Shown here one piece after another: positions 17,180 through 28,510 of a stretch of 64,000 nucleotides of DNA; the first letter of the stretch is position 1; every line of letters starts with the position of its first letter. The notes beneath the pieces were generated by a model, which saw only the letters and a program-made list of their open reading frames with translations, made no database searches and was not told the DNA's origin. Made by a program: the position numbers and the translations under genes. Source of the stretch: Shewanella electrica (GTDB lineage: Bacteria > Pseudomonadota > Gammaproteobacteria > Enterobacterales > Shewanellaceae). The stretch covers positions 1 to 64,000 of the forward strand of contig NZ_JAKOGG010000016.1 of NCBI RefSeq assembly GCF_022321485.1, written 5' to 3'.

Positions 17180-20086
17180 ATGCCCTTTGCTTTAGGCCAA
17201 CGCTGGATTAGCGATACTGAATCAGAGCTTGGATTGGGAACCGTAGTGCAACTCGAAGGCCGGGTGGTCTCGTTGCTGTTTCCTGCGACTGGTGAGAACC
17301 GTACTTTTGCCCGTATTGATGCGCCATTAACGCGCGTGATTTATAACCCGGGCGATTCAGTTAAGAGCCACGAAGGCTGGTCACTGAAAATCGACACAGT
17401 GACCGAAGATAATGGGTTAGTGTTTTACTCGGGCGTTCGCGATGATACTGGCGAAGAGTGCCAACTGCGCGAAACCTTGCTGGACCACAATATTCGCTTT
17501 AACAAGCCGCAAGACCGCTTGTTTGCCGGTCAGATTGACCGTCTTGATCGCTTCACTGTGCGCTATCAAGCACAACAACTGCGCTATCGTTTAGCAACCT
17601 CCACCATGTTAGGTTTACAAGGCCCGCGCGTGGGTTTGATCCCGCATCAGCTGTGGATTGCCAGCGAAGTTGGCCGCCGTCACGCGCCACGTGTACTTTT
17701 AGCGGACGAAGTAGGTTTAGGTAAAACCATTGAAGCCGGTTTGATCATCCACCAGCAGTTGATGACTGGCCGCGCCGAGCGGGTGCTGATTCTGGTACCT
17801 GACACGCTACGCCACCAATGGCTGGTAGAGATGCTGCGCCGCTTTAACCTGCGTTTTGCGGTATTTGATGAAGACCGCTGCGTAGAAGCGTTTGCCGATC
17901 ACGACAACCCGTTCTACACCGAACAGTTGGTGATCTGCTCCGTTGACCTGCTGCGCAACAAACGTCGCCTTGACCAAGCGTTAGATGCCGAATGGGATCT
18001 GTTGGTGGTCGATGAAGCGCACCATCTGGAATGGTCAGCCGACAAACCCAGCCGTCCATATCAAGTGGTTGATGCCCTGTCGCAAGTGATCCCCGGCGTA
18101 CTACTGCTGACGGCAACCCCAGATCAACTCGGCCACGAGAGCCACTTTGCCCGCTTGCGTTTGCTCGATCCAAACCGCTTCTATGATTACGAAGCCTTTG
18201 TGAATGAAGAACAAGACTATCGCCAAGTCGCCATTGCGGCCGATGCAATTGCTAGCGGCGAGCGCATTCCTGATGACGTGATCAGCAGTTTAACAGAGCT
18301 GTTGTCTGAAAACGACATCATGCCAGCGCTGAAACTGATCCAAGCCAAAGATATCGATGCCGAGCAACGTGAAGCCGCCCGTGAAGAGTTGCTGCAACAA
18401 CTGCTGGACCGCCACGGCACTGGCCGCGTGTTGTTCCGCAACAGCCGCGCGTCGGTTAAAGGCTTCCCGAAACGTATTTTCAACGCCTATCCGCAAGAGA
18501 TCCCATCACAGTATCAAACCGCGTTGCGCGTCAGCAACATGATGAACCGCAATCTGCCGCTGGATGCGCAAGTACGTTTGGCGTTGAGCCCAGAGAAAAT
18601 CTACCAGCAGTTTGATGAAAACGCCGATGCGTGGTGGAAGTTTGATCCACGGGTGGATTGGCTGATCGATTTTCTCAAAACCCATCGCAGCAAAAAAGTG
18701 CTGATCATCGCTTCCCAAGCCAACACCGCCTTGGCGTTGGAAGAAGCACTGCGCACTCGCGAAGGCATTATGGCGACCGTGTTCCACGAGAACATGTCGA
18801 TCATCGAGCGCGATAAAGCCGGTGCGTTCTTCGCCCAAGAAGAAGGCGGCGCGCAAGCACTGATCTGTTCTGAAATTGGTTCTGAAGGCCGTAACTTCCA
18901 GTTCGCCAGCCACTTAGTGCTGTTCGATCTGCCGTTGAACCCCGATCTGCTGGAGCAACGTATCGGTCGTTTGGACCGTATCGGCCAGCAAAACGATGTA
19001 GAAATTCATCTGCCGTACTTGAACGGCTCAGCGCAAACCACACTGCTGCGTTGGTATCACGAAGGTTTGAACGCCTTTGAACTGACCTGTCCGGGCGGCC
19101 ATGAGCTATTTAAAGCGCACAGCGAACAATTGATGCAGTTGCTGATCAACGAAGATGACGAAGCGTTGACCACACTGCTGAATCAGACCCGCAGCCAATA
19201 CAAAGCGCTGAAACAAGCGATGGAGCAAGGCCGCGACAAGCTGCTGGAGCTGAACTCGCACGGCGGCCGTAAGGCGCAAGCGTTAGCAGAAACCTTGGCG
19301 AAGATGGACGATTGCACCGACACCATCGGTAGCATTATTCGTCTGTGGGATATCCTCGGTATCGACGAAGAAGATCACGGTGAAAACACCATGATCCTGC
19401 GTCCAACTGAGCACATGATGTTCCCAACTTATCCGGGGCTGCCAGAAGATGGCGTCACCGTGACGTTCGACCGTGAAAAAGCGTTATCACGTGACGATAT
19501 CGCACTGATCACCTTGGAGCATCCGCTGGTGCAAACCGGTATCGACATGATCACTGGCTCGGACACCGGCACCACCTCGGTCGCGATTTTGAAAAACAAA
19601 GCGCTGCCAGCAGGCACCATCTTTGTTGAGATGATCTACATGGCCGATGCCTCAGCGCCGAAATCATCGCAACTGTTCCGTTATCTGCCTGCAACGCCAA
19701 TCCGCGTGCTGCTGGATAAAGACGGCAACAACCTCGGTGATAAAGTTAGTTACGAGCAGTGGAACCCGCAGCTGAGCCCAGTAAACCGCCATATTGGTAG
19801 CAAGCTGGTCAACGCTTCACAAACCTTGCTGCACCCGTTGCTGGAAAAAGGCGATAATCATGCACAAGCGGCACTGACAGCGATTATCGCCAAGGCCCGT
19901 AGTCAGATGGAAACGAGCCTCAACAGCGAGTTGAACCGTATGGAAGCGCTGCAAGCGGTCAACCCAAACATTCGTGACGAAGAGTTGGATTACCTGCGTC
20001 AGCAACAAACGGAATTAGCCGGATACCTCGACCAATGCCAGTTGCAATTGGATGCCATCCGCTTAGTGTTAGTGAGCCACGTGTAA
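17180..20086 (+). CDS. rapA: RNA polymerase-associated ATPase RapA
   Basis: A 968-residue Swi2/Snf2-family protein that binds core RNA polymerase and promotes its recycling. N-terminal Tudor-like domains begin [14 protein letters not shown]. Walker A is DEVGLGKT (176-183) and the DEAH box is at 278-281. Motif VI is in [12 protein letters not shown]. Length equals that of the Escherichia coli enzyme. The start is preceded by GAGGATGAGAGAG. It ends in a strong terminator and is a single-gene unit. Confidence 0.97.
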   Translation: MPFALGQRWISDTESELGLGTVVQLEGRVVSLLFPATGENRTFARIDAPLTRVIYNPGDSVKSHEGWSLKIDTVTEDNGLVFYSGVRDDTGEECQLRETLLDHNIRFNKPQDRLFAGQIDRLDRFTVRYQAQQLRYRLATSTMLGLQGPRVGLIPHQLWIASEVGRRHAPRVLLADEVGLGKTIEAGLIIHQQLMTGRAERVLILVPDTLRHQWLVEMLRRFNLRFAVFDEDRCVEAFADHDNPFYTEQLVICSVDLLRNKRRLDQALDAEWDLLVVDEAHHLEWSADKPSRPYQVVDALSQVIPGVLLLTATPDQLGHESHFARLRLLDPNRFYDYEAFVNEEQDYRQVAIAADAIASGERIPDDVISSLTELLSENDIMPALKLIQAKDIDAEQREAAREELLQQLLDRHGTGRVLFRNSRASVKGFPKRIFNAYPQEIPSQYQTALRVSNMMNRNLPLDAQVRLALSPEKIYQQFDENADAWWKFDPRVDWLIDFLKTHRSKKVLIIASQANTALALEEALRTREGIMATVFHENMSIIERDKAGAFFAQEEGGAQALICSEIGSEGRNFQFASHLVLFDLPLNPDLLEQRIGRLDRIGQQNDVEIHLPYLNGSAQTTLLRWYHEGLNAFELTCPGGHELFKAHSEQLMQLLINEDDEALTTLLNQTRSQYKALKQAMEQGRDKLLELNSHGGRKAQALAETLAKMDDCTDTIGSIIRLWDILGIDEEDHGENTMILRPTEHMMFPTYPGLPEDGVTVTFDREKALSRDDIALITLEHPLVQTGIDMITGSDTGTTSVAILKNKALPAGTIFVEMIYMADASAPKSSQLFRYLPATPIRVLLDKDGNNLGDKVSYEQWNPQLSPVNRHIGSKLVNASQTLLHPLLEKGDNHAQAALTAIIAKARSQMETSLNSELNRMEALQAVNPNIRDEELDYLRQQQTELAGYLDQCQLQLDAIRLVLVSHV

Positions 20087-20117
20087 TCCAGCATTAGCTG
20101 AAGCTGATCCCGCCCCA

Positions 20118-20141
20118 CAAAACCCGCTTAACGCGGGTTTT
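20118..20141 (+). terminator. rapA terminator
   Basis: AAAACCCGC-TTAAC-GCGGGTTTT followed by GTTTTAT, about 32 bases after the rapA stop. Confidence 0.9.
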
Positions 20142-20177
20142 GTTTTATCTCACCATTTAAATTTCGCCAACAGTTTC

Positions 20178-20183
20178 TATAAT
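20178..20183 (+). promoter_or_regulatory. Candidate -10 box of the DUF3530 gene
   Basis: A perfect TATAAT lies 32 bases before the ATG at 20215, with a weak -35 upstream. It overlaps an earlier ATG (20182), which supports the downstream start. Confidence 0.5.
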
Positions 20184-20214
20184 GTGCCAAGACGCTTGGT
20201 TGGAGTATTGCTCA

Positions 20215-21036
20215 ATGAGATGCTGGCTTGCCCTATTACTGTTTGGCTGTTTACCTGCGCTGGCGCAGCACAGCGCCGTGGGCGAAGCCAAGCAACAAAC
20301 CATTGAGGTGCAAGGCCAACAAGTCGAAGTGCTGAGTCATCCGTGGGCGGGCAGACAACACCATGGTGCGGTCATCATGCTGCCGTCGTTAGGGCAACCG
20401 GCACAAGCGCCGGGGCTGATTGCCTACTTACGGGATGAACTGCCAATCCACGGCTGGGCAACCTTTAGCATTGCCGCCCCAGCGCTACCCGCACCGATCA
20501 ACTTCACCACTAAAGCCGAAGACGTCAGTAAAGCGGGCGATGGCACGGTGCAAAGCCGTGGTAACCAAGCATCAGCACAACGCAGCGATGAAGAATGGCA
20601 ACAACTGCGCCAAGCACAGCAGCAATATTTGGGCGATGCCATCAAGCAAGTCACCCCATTGATGCAGCAATATCCCGGTGGCTGGGTACTGGTGACTGAG
20701 AACCAAACCGCCGCATTGGTGATGGAGATGATCGCCCAACGACAGCTCACCATGCCCAATCTTTTAGTGGTGGTTAATCCCTACTCTGCCGACCCGGAAT
20801 ATAATCGCCAGTTAGCCAATAACTACGGCTTATTTGCCATGCCAGTGCTGGACCTGCAATCGCCCGATGGCGCGCCCGCCTCGTTAGCCACTCAAGCCCA
20901 GCGGCAATTGAAGTTGGCAGAGCAAGTGGCCCGCCGCTCTCGGCAACAACAGCTGGCGCTGAATTTGTCGCAACCCACCGCTTATGCCGAATGCCTTAGC
21001 ATTATTCGCGGCATGTCCGTTGCTGCGCTCAGATAG
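20215..21036 (+). CDS. DUF3530 family exported protein
   Basis: A 273-residue protein with a short signal peptide (LALLLFGCLPALAQ) and an alpha/beta-hydrolase-like layout: HGAVIMLPSLGQ, then a Gln/Ala-rich insert (about 100-150), then GWVLVTENQTAALVMEM. No clear Ser-His-Asp triad stands out, so an enzymatic role is uncertain. The start at 20215 is preferred over 20182 because GGAG lies 9 bases upstream and because a TATAAT overlaps the earlier ATG. It stands between rapA and the CheC-type regulator. Function unknown. Confidence 0.75.
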   Translation: MRCWLALLLFGCLPALAQHSAVGEAKQQTIEVQGQQVEVLSHPWAGRQHHGAVIMLPSLGQPAQAPGLIAYLRDELPIHGWATFSIAAPALPAPINFTTKAEDVSKAGDGTVQSRGNQASAQRSDEEWQQLRQAQQQYLGDAIKQVTPLMQQYPGGWVLVTENQTAALVMEMIAQRQLTMPNLLVVVNPYSADPEYNRQLANNYGLFAMPVLDLQSPDGAPASLATQAQRQLKLAEQVARRSRQQQLALNLSQPTAYAECLSIIRGMSVAALR

Positions 21037-21180
21037 CCGCAACAGCTCCACAACTGTGCAATTTAACCGCTAACGACCAAGGTTTAACATTTATCCACCG
21101 CATAGGTCTGATTTTGTTCTTATACTTAGGAACGCAACAATCTACCGCTGGTAATCAACCCACATGGAGATGCAGCTTCT

Positions 21181-22176
21181 ATGACCATTCCGGTGCTTAT
21201 ATGTGACGACTCCGCGCTGGCCCGTAAACAGATGGCCCGCACGTTACCCAAAGAGTGGGATGTGGACATCACCTATGCCACCAACGGCGCTGAAGGATTA
21301 GAAGCGATTAAAGCAGGCAAAGGCGAGATTGTGTTCCTCGATCTCAACATGCCGGTGATGGATGGCTACGATGTACTGCGCCACATTCAGCAGCAAGACC
21401 TGCCCGCCATGGTGATTGTGGTGTCGGGCGATATTCAGATCCAAGCGCACCAGCGCGTCAAAGCCCTCGGCGCACTCGATTTTATTCAAAAACCGGTCAG
21501 CGCTGATGCCATCACCAACATTCTCGAAGAGTACGGCATTCTCACGCTGGCGCTGAAAAACGCCGAGCCAGAAGCCGACAATCCAATGATCAAAGTGGAT
21601 TTACGCGATGCCTGCCAAGAGGTGGCTAACGTAGCGATGGGACGCGCGGCGGATCTGCTTTCCAAACTGCTTGATGTGTTTGTGCTGCTCCCCATTCCCA
21701 ACGTGAATGTGTTGGAAGTGAGCGAACTGACCATGGCACTCAAAGCCACCGAAGCCGATGCTAAAGTCTCGGCACTGTGTCAGGGCTTTATTGGCGCTGG
21801 GATTGCGGGAGAAGCGCTACTGTTGTTTCACGATAGTAGCTTTGCCGACATGGCCAAGCTGATGAACATGAATGACACCACCAATACCGAAATCGAAGTG
21901 ATGATGGACACTGGTAACGTGCTGATTGGCGCGTTTCTCAACGGCATTTCCGAACAGTTGGATATGCATTTTAGCCAATCCCATCCGGTGGTCCTTGGCC
22001 GTCACTGCACCGTTAACGATCTCATTCACGATAACTCAGATCGGTGGAGCCGCACGCTGGCGATGGAGATTAACTACCGGATTGAAGGCCACAACGTGCA
22101 GTGCGATCTATTGCTGCTATTTACCGAAGACTCCATGCCGACACTGGAGTTCAAACTAGGCTATTTGATGGACTAA
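21181..22176 (+). CDS. Response regulator with CheC-like phosphatase output domain
   Basis: A 331-residue cytosolic protein. The receiver (1-120) has the acidic pair Asp9/Asp10, phospho-acceptor Asp54 (VFLDLNMPVMDG) and a Lys in FIQKPVS. Residues 130-330 form a CheC/CheX-type fold with two [E/D]xxN active-site motifs, EVAN and DTGN, which in that family hydrolyse CheY-phosphate. This suggests a self-regulated or cross-acting phosphatase. It is followed after 22 bases by the GGDEF protein, so the pair likely works together. The start has an unremarkable but usable ribosome site (GGAGATG). Confidence 0.88.
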   Translation: MTIPVLICDDSALARKQMARTLPKEWDVDITYATNGAEGLEAIKAGKGEIVFLDLNMPVMDGYDVLRHIQQQDLPAMVIVVSGDIQIQAHQRVKALGALDFIQKPVSADAITNILEEYGILTLALKNAEPEADNPMIKVDLRDACQEVANVAMGRAADLLSKLLDVFVLLPIPNVNVLEVSELTMALKATEADAKVSALCQGFIGAGIAGEALLLFHDSSFADMAKLMNMNDTTNTEIEVMMDTGNVLIGAFLNGISEQLDMHFSQSHPVVLGRHCTVNDLIHDNSDRWSRTLAMEINYRIEGHNVQCDLLLLFTEDSMPTLEFKLGYLMD

Positions 22177-22198
22177 CGGCGGCGGAGAACTGATAAAT

Positions 22199-23164
22199 AT
22201 GCCAAACGATCTGGACGCAATGAATGAACTGCACTGGCTCATCGATATGGTACAAACCATTGAAGTGGGGCTAGTGGTGCTCGACCGCAATTTCAATATC
22301 CAGCTGTGGAATGGCTTTATGGAAAACCACAGCGGTGTATCGCCCAACGACATCAAAGGCGACAACCTGTTTCAACGTTTTCCGGCGCTGCCAGAGCAAT
22401 GGTTGAAGCAGAAAATGGAATCGGTGTTTCTGCTGAAAAACCAAGCCTTTATCAGCTGGGAACAGCGGCCCTACGTGTTTAAGTTCAAAAACTATCGGCC
22501 GATCACTGGACGCGCCGAGTTTATGTACCAAAACATCACCCTGTTGCCACTGGCCTCGCTTACCGGCCAAATCAGCCATATCAGCATGATAGTGTACGAT
22601 GTCACCGACATGGCGATTAACAAGATGCAGCTGGAAGCGGTGGGCGACAAGCTACAGCAGCACAACCAAACTGACGCGTTAACCTTGCTGCTGAATCGGC
22701 GTCACTGGTTACAGCAAGTACAACTGCACTATGAGCAATTTGCCCGCTACCATGAGCCAGTGTCGATGATGATGATCAACCTCGATCACCTAAAGCAACT
22801 CAATGAAAGTAAAGGTCATGTGGCTGGCGACCGTGCCATTCAACATGTGGCTCATATTCTGAAAAAGCACCTGCGTGACACCGATATTGGCGGTCGCTTT
22901 GGTGGCGAAACCTTAGGGATTATGCTCAGCCAAACAGATAACACAGCAGCATTTACTCAAGCCGAACAGATCCGCCGCGATATCGAACAGGCGGAATTTA
23001 GCTACAACAACCAGACGGTTAAGGTCACCGTGAGTATTGGAATTTACCAGCTCGATGATGAACTGAACTCGCCCGACAAGTGGTTAGATAAAGTAGATGA
23101 AGCCTTGGCGTTAGCCAAAGTCTCCGGCAGAAACTGTGTGAAGACATTACCCGCGCTGTCATAA
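22199..23164 (+). CDS. PAS-GGDEF protein with degenerate catalytic motif
   Basis: A 321-residue cytosolic protein: PAS-like sensor (about 10-135), short coiled linker, GGDEF domain (155-320). The signature reads GGETL (235-239) instead of GG(D/E)EF. The residue equivalent to the metal ligand Asp327 of PleD is Asn194 (INLDHLK). The guanine-contacting Asn202 and Asp211 are kept, and an RxxD inhibitory site (RDTD, 226-229) is intact. It is therefore likely inactive as a cyclase but may bind c-di-GMP or GTP. A GGCGGCGGAG ribosome site lies upstream. Co-transcription with the CheC-type regulator is probable. Confidence 0.87.
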   Translation: MPNDLDAMNELHWLIDMVQTIEVGLVVLDRNFNIQLWNGFMENHSGVSPNDIKGDNLFQRFPALPEQWLKQKMESVFLLKNQAFISWEQRPYVFKFKNYRPITGRAEFMYQNITLLPLASLTGQISHISMIVYDVTDMAINKMQLEAVGDKLQQHNQTDALTLLLNRRHWLQQVQLHYEQFARYHEPVSMMMINLDHLKQLNESKGHVAGDRAIQHVAHILKKHLRDTDIGGRFGGETLGIMLSQTDNTAAFTQAEQIRRDIEQAEFSYNNQTVKVTVSIGIYQLDDELNSPDKWLDKVDEALALAKVSGRNCVKTLPALS

Positions 23165-23201
23165 CGCATCGGCCACATTAGTCACTGAGCCACAGGCAAC
23201 A

Positions 23202-23227
23202 AAAAACCACTCGAGCGAGTGGTTTTT
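23202..23227. terminator. Bidirectional terminator between the GGDEF gene and murA
   Basis: AAAAACCACTC-GAGC-GAGTGGTTTTT hairpin with T-runs on both strands. It serves the convergent GGDEF gene and the murA transcript. Confidence 0.85.
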
Positions 23228-23253
23228 CATTTTAAGGTTGCTGTTGGCAGCGG

Positions 23254-24525
<1,272 letters not shown>

Positions 24526-24783
24526 CTATACGGGCATGTTAAAGATTTTTTCTCGCTGCCACTGCGCAGGAGTAAATGTTTTGATACTCAGTGCGTGTAA
24601 TTCACCACCGGTAATGCGATCCATGAGCGGTGCATAGATAGCTTGTTGTTGCTTAATTCTGCTCATGCCGTCAAAGCAATCACCAATAGCAACAATTTTA
24701 AAATGGGTACCTTCCACCGTGACATAAACTTCGGTGAGGTTCAGCGCCTGCTGCAGCAGTTGTTCGATCTCTTTGGTATCCAT
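24526..24783 (-). CDS. ibaG: BolA-family protein IbaG
   Basis: An 85-residue BolA-like protein. In other bacteria IbaG partners the monothiol glutaredoxin Grx4 and binds iron-sulfur clusters, and is linked to acid stress and envelope phenotypes. The core contains VEGTHFKIVAIGDCFDGMSR and the conserved KQQAIYAPL. The start at 24783 has AAGG 8 bases upstream and matches the family. A GTG at 24801 would add six residues. It sits between mlaB and murA, the usual order in gammaproteobacteria. Confidence 0.92.
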   Translation of the reverse strand: MDTKEIEQLLQQALNLTEVYVTVEGTHFKIVAIGDCFDGMSRIKQQQAIYAPLMDRITGGELHALSIKTFTPAQWQREKIFNMPV

Positions 24784-24805
24784 TGAGTTAACCTTACTCA
24801 CGATA

Positions 24806-25078
24806 TCATTCTGTAAAAAAGGCTTCTAAATCGTATAAAGAAACCAGTTTTCTTACCTGTTCTGAGGGCGCTTTTAACACCAGCTCTCCATTCGCTTGGC
24901 TCAGCAACTCCATAAGAAACGCCATCCCGGCGCTATCGACATACTCAAGTGCACTTAAATCGAGCACTTGAGTATTGGCCGCTATTAAGCTGCTGCGCTG
25001 TGGCCAGAGGCGTTTGACATCCTCTTGACCCAAGCGCCCGCTGATAAGGCAAGTCGTCCCTTGTGACTCAACTTGCAT
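24806..25078 (-). CDS. mlaB: MlaB, STAS-domain subunit of the Mla phospholipid transporter
   Basis: A 90-residue STAS protein. It binds the MlaF ATPase and stabilises the MlaFEDB complex on the cytosolic face of the inner membrane. The STAS core VLDLSALEYVDSAGMAFLME contains the conserved Asp-Ser-Ala-Gly turn. The start codon overlaps the mlaC stop (TAATG), which indicates translational coupling. Confidence 0.92.
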   Translation of the reverse strand: MQVESQGTTCLISGRLGQEDVKRLWPQRSSLIAANTQVLDLSALEYVDSAGMAFLMELLSQANGELVLKAPSEQVRKLVSLYDLEAFFTE

Positions 25079-25737
25079 TACAGCGCATCCTTACCTTTTG
25101 GTCCGTTAACATCAACAGACGCGTTGGCTTTTTCTTTCAGCATAGTAATCACTTCATCAATGCCTTTGGCACGGATCAGTGAAGCGATTTCTGTCTGTTT
25201 TGAACTCAGCAGGCTGATACCTTCAGCCACCAAGTCAAATGCCTTCCAAGTGTCGTCTTTCATACGACGCACTTTAAACAGCAGCTTAATCGGCGGACGG
25301 CCATTTTCCACAATTTGCACTGGCACATCTACAATCTTTTCATCAGCGAAGTCACTGGCACGACCAAATTCCACTTTCTGATTAGTGTATTCAGTGAATG
25401 CTTGTGCGTAGGTAGAGACTAAATAACCTTCAAACGCATCGCTGAAAGCATCGCGTTGCTCTTTAGAGGTCTCACGTAGATAAGTGCCTAACACTTTGTA
25501 TGAAGCGTAGCGGCCATCGATATATGGCATCAGCTCTTCACTGACAATCACTTTTAAGTGGTTAGGGTCTTTATCAATGAGAGGCTTATCTTTTTCAAAG
25601 CGGGCAAAGGTTTGATCTGCTACGGCTTTGATCATCTCATATGGATCTTTGTATTCTTGGTGTGCGGTGGCGGCCATGGCTTGCGACGCAAATGTCGCGG
25701 CGATGGACAGCATCACAGCATAGATAAATTTTTTCAT
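25078..25737 (-). CDS. mlaC: MlaC, periplasmic phospholipid-binding protein
   Basis: A 219-residue precursor with a signal peptide (about 22 residues ending AMAA). It shuttles phospholipids between MlaA at the outer membrane and MlaFEDB. Family features include the helical N-terminus after cleavage, RYASYKVLGTYLRETSKEQR, and the strand GRPPIKLLFKVRR. A ribosome site (GGAG) precedes the ATG. It lies 11 bases after mlaD in the operon. Confidence 0.95.
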   Translation of the reverse strand: MKKFIYAVMLSIAATFASQAMAATAHQEYKDPYEMIKAVADQTFARFEKDKPLIDKDPNHLKVIVSEELMPYIDGRYASYKVLGTYLRETSKEQRDAFSDAFEGYLVSTYAQAFTEYTNQKVEFGRASDFADEKIVDVPVQIVENGRPPIKLLFKVRRMKDDTWKAFDLVAEGISLLSSKQTEIASLIRAKGIDEVITMLKEKANASVDVNGPKGKDAL

Positions 25738-25748
25738 GTCGCTATCTC

Positions 25749-26216
25749 CTACTTATCCTTACTGCTATACAGGAACTGGCCAATCAGGTCTTCCAGCACC
25801 ATAGCGGAATGGGTATCGGCAATACGATCGCCGTCTTGCAAAATCTCGATGCCATCATCCATGAAGCCAGGGGTCAATCCGATGTACTGCTCCCCTAACA
25901 AACCCGAAGTCAGTACCGCGACTGAACTGGTTTCTGGAAAATCGGCATATTTCTTATCCATAGTGAGCGTAACCACTGGTGCCAATTTCTTCGCATCCAG
26001 ATTAATCGCACTCACACGACCAACCACTACACCACCCACTTTGACGGGAGAACGTACTTTCAACCCACCAATATTGGTAAATTCTGCGGTCAGAGTATAG
26101 GTATCACTGTTAGTACTCACGTCAACGTTGGCCACTTTGTAGACCAAAGCCAAAAACGCCACCACGCCAGCTAGTAAGAACACACCTACCAGTAACTCAA
26201 TCTTTTTCGTCACCAT
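25749..26216 (-). CDS. mlaD: MlaD, MCE-domain subunit
   Basis: A 155-residue inner-membrane anchored protein. One membrane helix (about 7-27) is followed by an MCE domain that forms the hexameric periplasmic ring of the Mla transporter. The motifs NIGGLKVRSPVKVGGVVVG and GLLGEQYIGL are typical. It is slightly shorter than the Escherichia coli protein (183) at the C-terminus. Confidence 0.95.
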   Translation of the reverse strand: MVTKKIELLVGVFLLAGVVAFLALVYKVANVDVSTNSDTYTLTAEFTNIGGLKVRSPVKVGGVVVGRVSAINLDAKKLAPVVTLTMDKKYADFPETSSVAVLTSGLLGEQYIGLTPGFMDDGIEILQDGDRIADTHSAMVLEDLIGQFLYSSKDK

Positions 26217-26262
26217 AATTCGTTACCAATCACTTTTCTTTATCAAATATGATCGCGCATGT

Positions 26263-27045
26263 TTAACCAAACATGATGGCGGTCAACAGGAAATCCAAAG
26301 CCAATACGGCCAAACTTGATTGCACCACAGTTTGCGTGGTGGCCCGACTAATCCCTTCGGGATTCGGTACCAAGTGATAACCGCGATACAAGGCAATCCA
26401 CGTCACTACCCAAGCAAATACCACACTCTTGATCAGGCAGTTAACTATGTCTTGGCGCCATTCAACCGCCGCTTGCAGGATAGACCAGAAAGCACCATCG
26501 TCGATGCCCTTCCAAGCCACACCCACAAGATAACCGCCATAAATACCGACCGCGACAAACATCACCGACAACAACGGCATACTGATCAACCCCGCCCAAA
26601 AGCGCGGTGCAATCACTTGACGCAGCGGGTCTACCGCCATCATTTCAAGGCTGGACAACTGCTCGGTACTTTTCATCAAGCCCAGCTCAGCGGTTAATGC
26701 CGACCCTGCCCGACCGGCAAATAGCAAAGCGGTCACCACCGGGCCCAATTCACGTAGCAAGCTCAACGCCACCAACGGCCCAAGACTCTGCTCGGTGCCA
26801 AACCCGACCAAAATGGTATAGCCCTGCAATGCCAGCACCATACCGATAAATAAACCGGAGACGATCACAATCACCATCGACTGCACACCCACCACATAGA
26901 TCTGTTTGATCAGCAGCGGTGTGCCTTTTTTAAATCGAGGCAGATGCAGTAGCGCTCCCCATAACATGATGCCAGCGCGGCCTAACCCAAGCACGATACC
27001 AATCGCTCGAGCGCCTAGCGCGGCAATAGAATCAACTATGCTCAC
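26263..27045 (-). CDS. mlaE: MlaE, permease subunit
   Basis: A 260-residue multi-pass permease of the MlaFEDB complex. Conserved segments are [40 protein letters not shown] and the C-terminal [10 protein letters not shown]. The reading frame is open further upstream, but the GTG at 27045 is the right start. An AAGGAG site lies 7 bases upstream, it matches the family N-terminus, and it overlaps the mlaF 3' end by 14 bases, implying coupled translation. Confidence 0.95.
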   Translation of the reverse strand: MSIVDSIAALGARAIGIVLGLGRAGIMLWGALLHLPRFKKGTPLLIKQIYVVGVQSMVIVIVSGLFIGMVLALQGYTILVGFGTEQSLGPLVALSLLRELGPVVTALLFAGRAGSALTAELGLMKSTEQLSSLEMMAVDPLRQVIAPRFWAGLISMPLLSVMFVAVGIYGGYLVGVAWKGIDDGAFWSILQAAVEWRQDIVNCLIKSVVFAWVVTWIALYRGYHLVPNPEGISRATTQTVVQSSLAVLALDFLLTAIMFG

Positions 27046-27844
27046 ACAAAAGCTCCTTCTTATACTCCGCGGCTGGGAAGTGGAATGGCACCGGCCCATC
27101 TGGCTCGCCATCGATAAACTGGCGTAACTGAGGGTTGTCGGTTTGCCGCAGCTCAGCAGGCGTGCCGTGGGCAATAATCTTCTGCTCGGCGATCACATAG
27201 ACATAATCGGCAATGCTAAGGACTTCGGCCACATCGTGCGAAACCACCACGGAGGTCAGTGACAAGGCATCTGAAAGATCTTTAATCAGCTTGACCAACA
27301 CCCCCATAGAGATCGGGTCTTGTCCAGTAAACGGCTCGTCGTACATCACCATTTCTGGCTCCAGCGCAATGGCACGCGCTAACGCTGCACGACGTTGCAT
27401 ACCACCAGAAAGCTCACCCGGCATTAGTTGGGCAGCCCCGCGTAGACCAACCGCCTCAAGTTTCATCAGCACAATACGGCGAATGATCTCTTCCGGTAAA
27501 TCTGAGTGTTCACGCAATGCAAACGCCACGTTGTCGAACACATTCATGTCGGTAAACAAGGCGCCACTTTGAAACAACATGCTCATGCGCTTACGTGCTT
27601 CAAACAGTGCATTACGGCTCAGCTTGTGAATGTTTTGGCCGTCAAACAGCACTTCACCTTTATCGGGATACAGCTGCCCGCCGATCAACTTCAGTAGTGT
27701 CGTTTTCCCAATCCCGCTCGGCCCCATGATGGCGGTCACTTTGCCACGCGGGATCTTGAGGCTAATATCCTCGTAGATCACCCGATTACCACGGCTAAAG
27801 CGCAGATTGTTGATTTCGACCAATGTGGTCTGTTCTTGGTTCAT
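27032..27844 (-). CDS. mlaF: MlaF, ATPase subunit
   Basis: A 270-residue ABC ATPase that energises Mla phospholipid transport. Walker A is [13 protein letters not shown], the ABC signature is [14 protein letters not shown], Walker B is [13 protein letters not shown], and the switch His is in VVSHDVAE. It is the first gene of the leftward mla operon. The 666-bp gap upstream must hold its promoter; I see no strong consensus there. Confidence 0.96.
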   Translation of the reverse strand: MNQEQTTLVEINNLRFSRGNRVIYEDISLKIPRGKVTAIMGPSGIGKTTLLKLIGGQLYPDKGEVLFDGQNIHKLSRNALFEARKRMSMLFQSGALFTDMNVFDNVAFALREHSDLPEEIIRRIVLMKLEAVGLRGAAQLMPGELSGGMQRRAALARAIALEPEMVMYDEPFTGQDPISMGVLVKLIKDLSDALSLTSVVVSHDVAEVLSIADYVYVIAEQKIIAHGTPAELRQTDNPQLRQFIDGEPDGPVPFHFPAAEYKKELLCEHS

Positions 27845-28510
27845 GTCTGAATCCGTTAGAAAATCCTGAACAGGAATATGAATTTAGATGCCACCTGTCC
27901 TGTGGGCAAGTGGAGGATGATTCCAGTCCCTTCATCCCAATTTAGCTGCATGCTAGCAACCGATTTCTGAACTCTGACTGAATCGCTAAAACAGCGACTT
28001 TCAAGCTCATTTGTGGGGATTGAATTGTACGCAATTCAGTTGGTCTAAACAACTGCCACCCCGTGGCATCGTAGCTCTTTTCATTTGCAGCAAATGCAGC
28101 GACAATGCGCAATACTTTTTGAAAAATCGATTTAAAACTGGCTGCGCCATTTGGCTTTTATTGCAGAGTAGAGCTTAAAGCAACGCCATTTCAATTTAAA
28201 AAATCGATAATAATCATTAAATTAATGAAAGATTGCTGGTAATTACCGCTAATAACCTATCAGCCAACGAAACAACACCGGTGCAACAACGCTTAGCGGC
28301 GCTATTTTGCCAAATTGTTCCACCAAGGATAGATTAGGAAGCAAAAAACACCTCATTGTGCCATGTGTTGCAATAATCTTGGGGGAGTGCAACCCAGCAG
28401 CAATGATGTGAATCACGATCAGCGATGAGATTAACGTACCGTTGCACAGCTCAGCGAGCTGACAAAAATCGTCAGCAACGATACGACATGACCTAAATAC
28501 GAGAAACACT
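27845..28510. other. Divergent intergenic region mlaF / kdsD, no gene seen
   Basis: 666 bases without a convincing ORF; a minus-strand 86-codon frame (28249-28509) lacks coding character. In enterobacteria a sodium/calcium exchanger gene (yrbG) lies here and is absent. An AT-rich stretch includes GATAATAATCATTAAAT (28206-28222), a partial match to a Fur box. Promoters for both divergent operons must lie here, but none is near consensus. Confidence 0.5.

Noticed and set aside
27046-27174. N-terminal extension of mlaE from an upstream start
   Set aside because: It would overlap mlaF by 143 bases and has no family support, whereas the GTG at 27045 has a strong ribosome site.
28249-28509. 86-codon minus-strand ORF in the mlaF-kdsD gap
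   Set aside because: No ribosome site, no recognisable pattern, and it ends against the kdsD start region.
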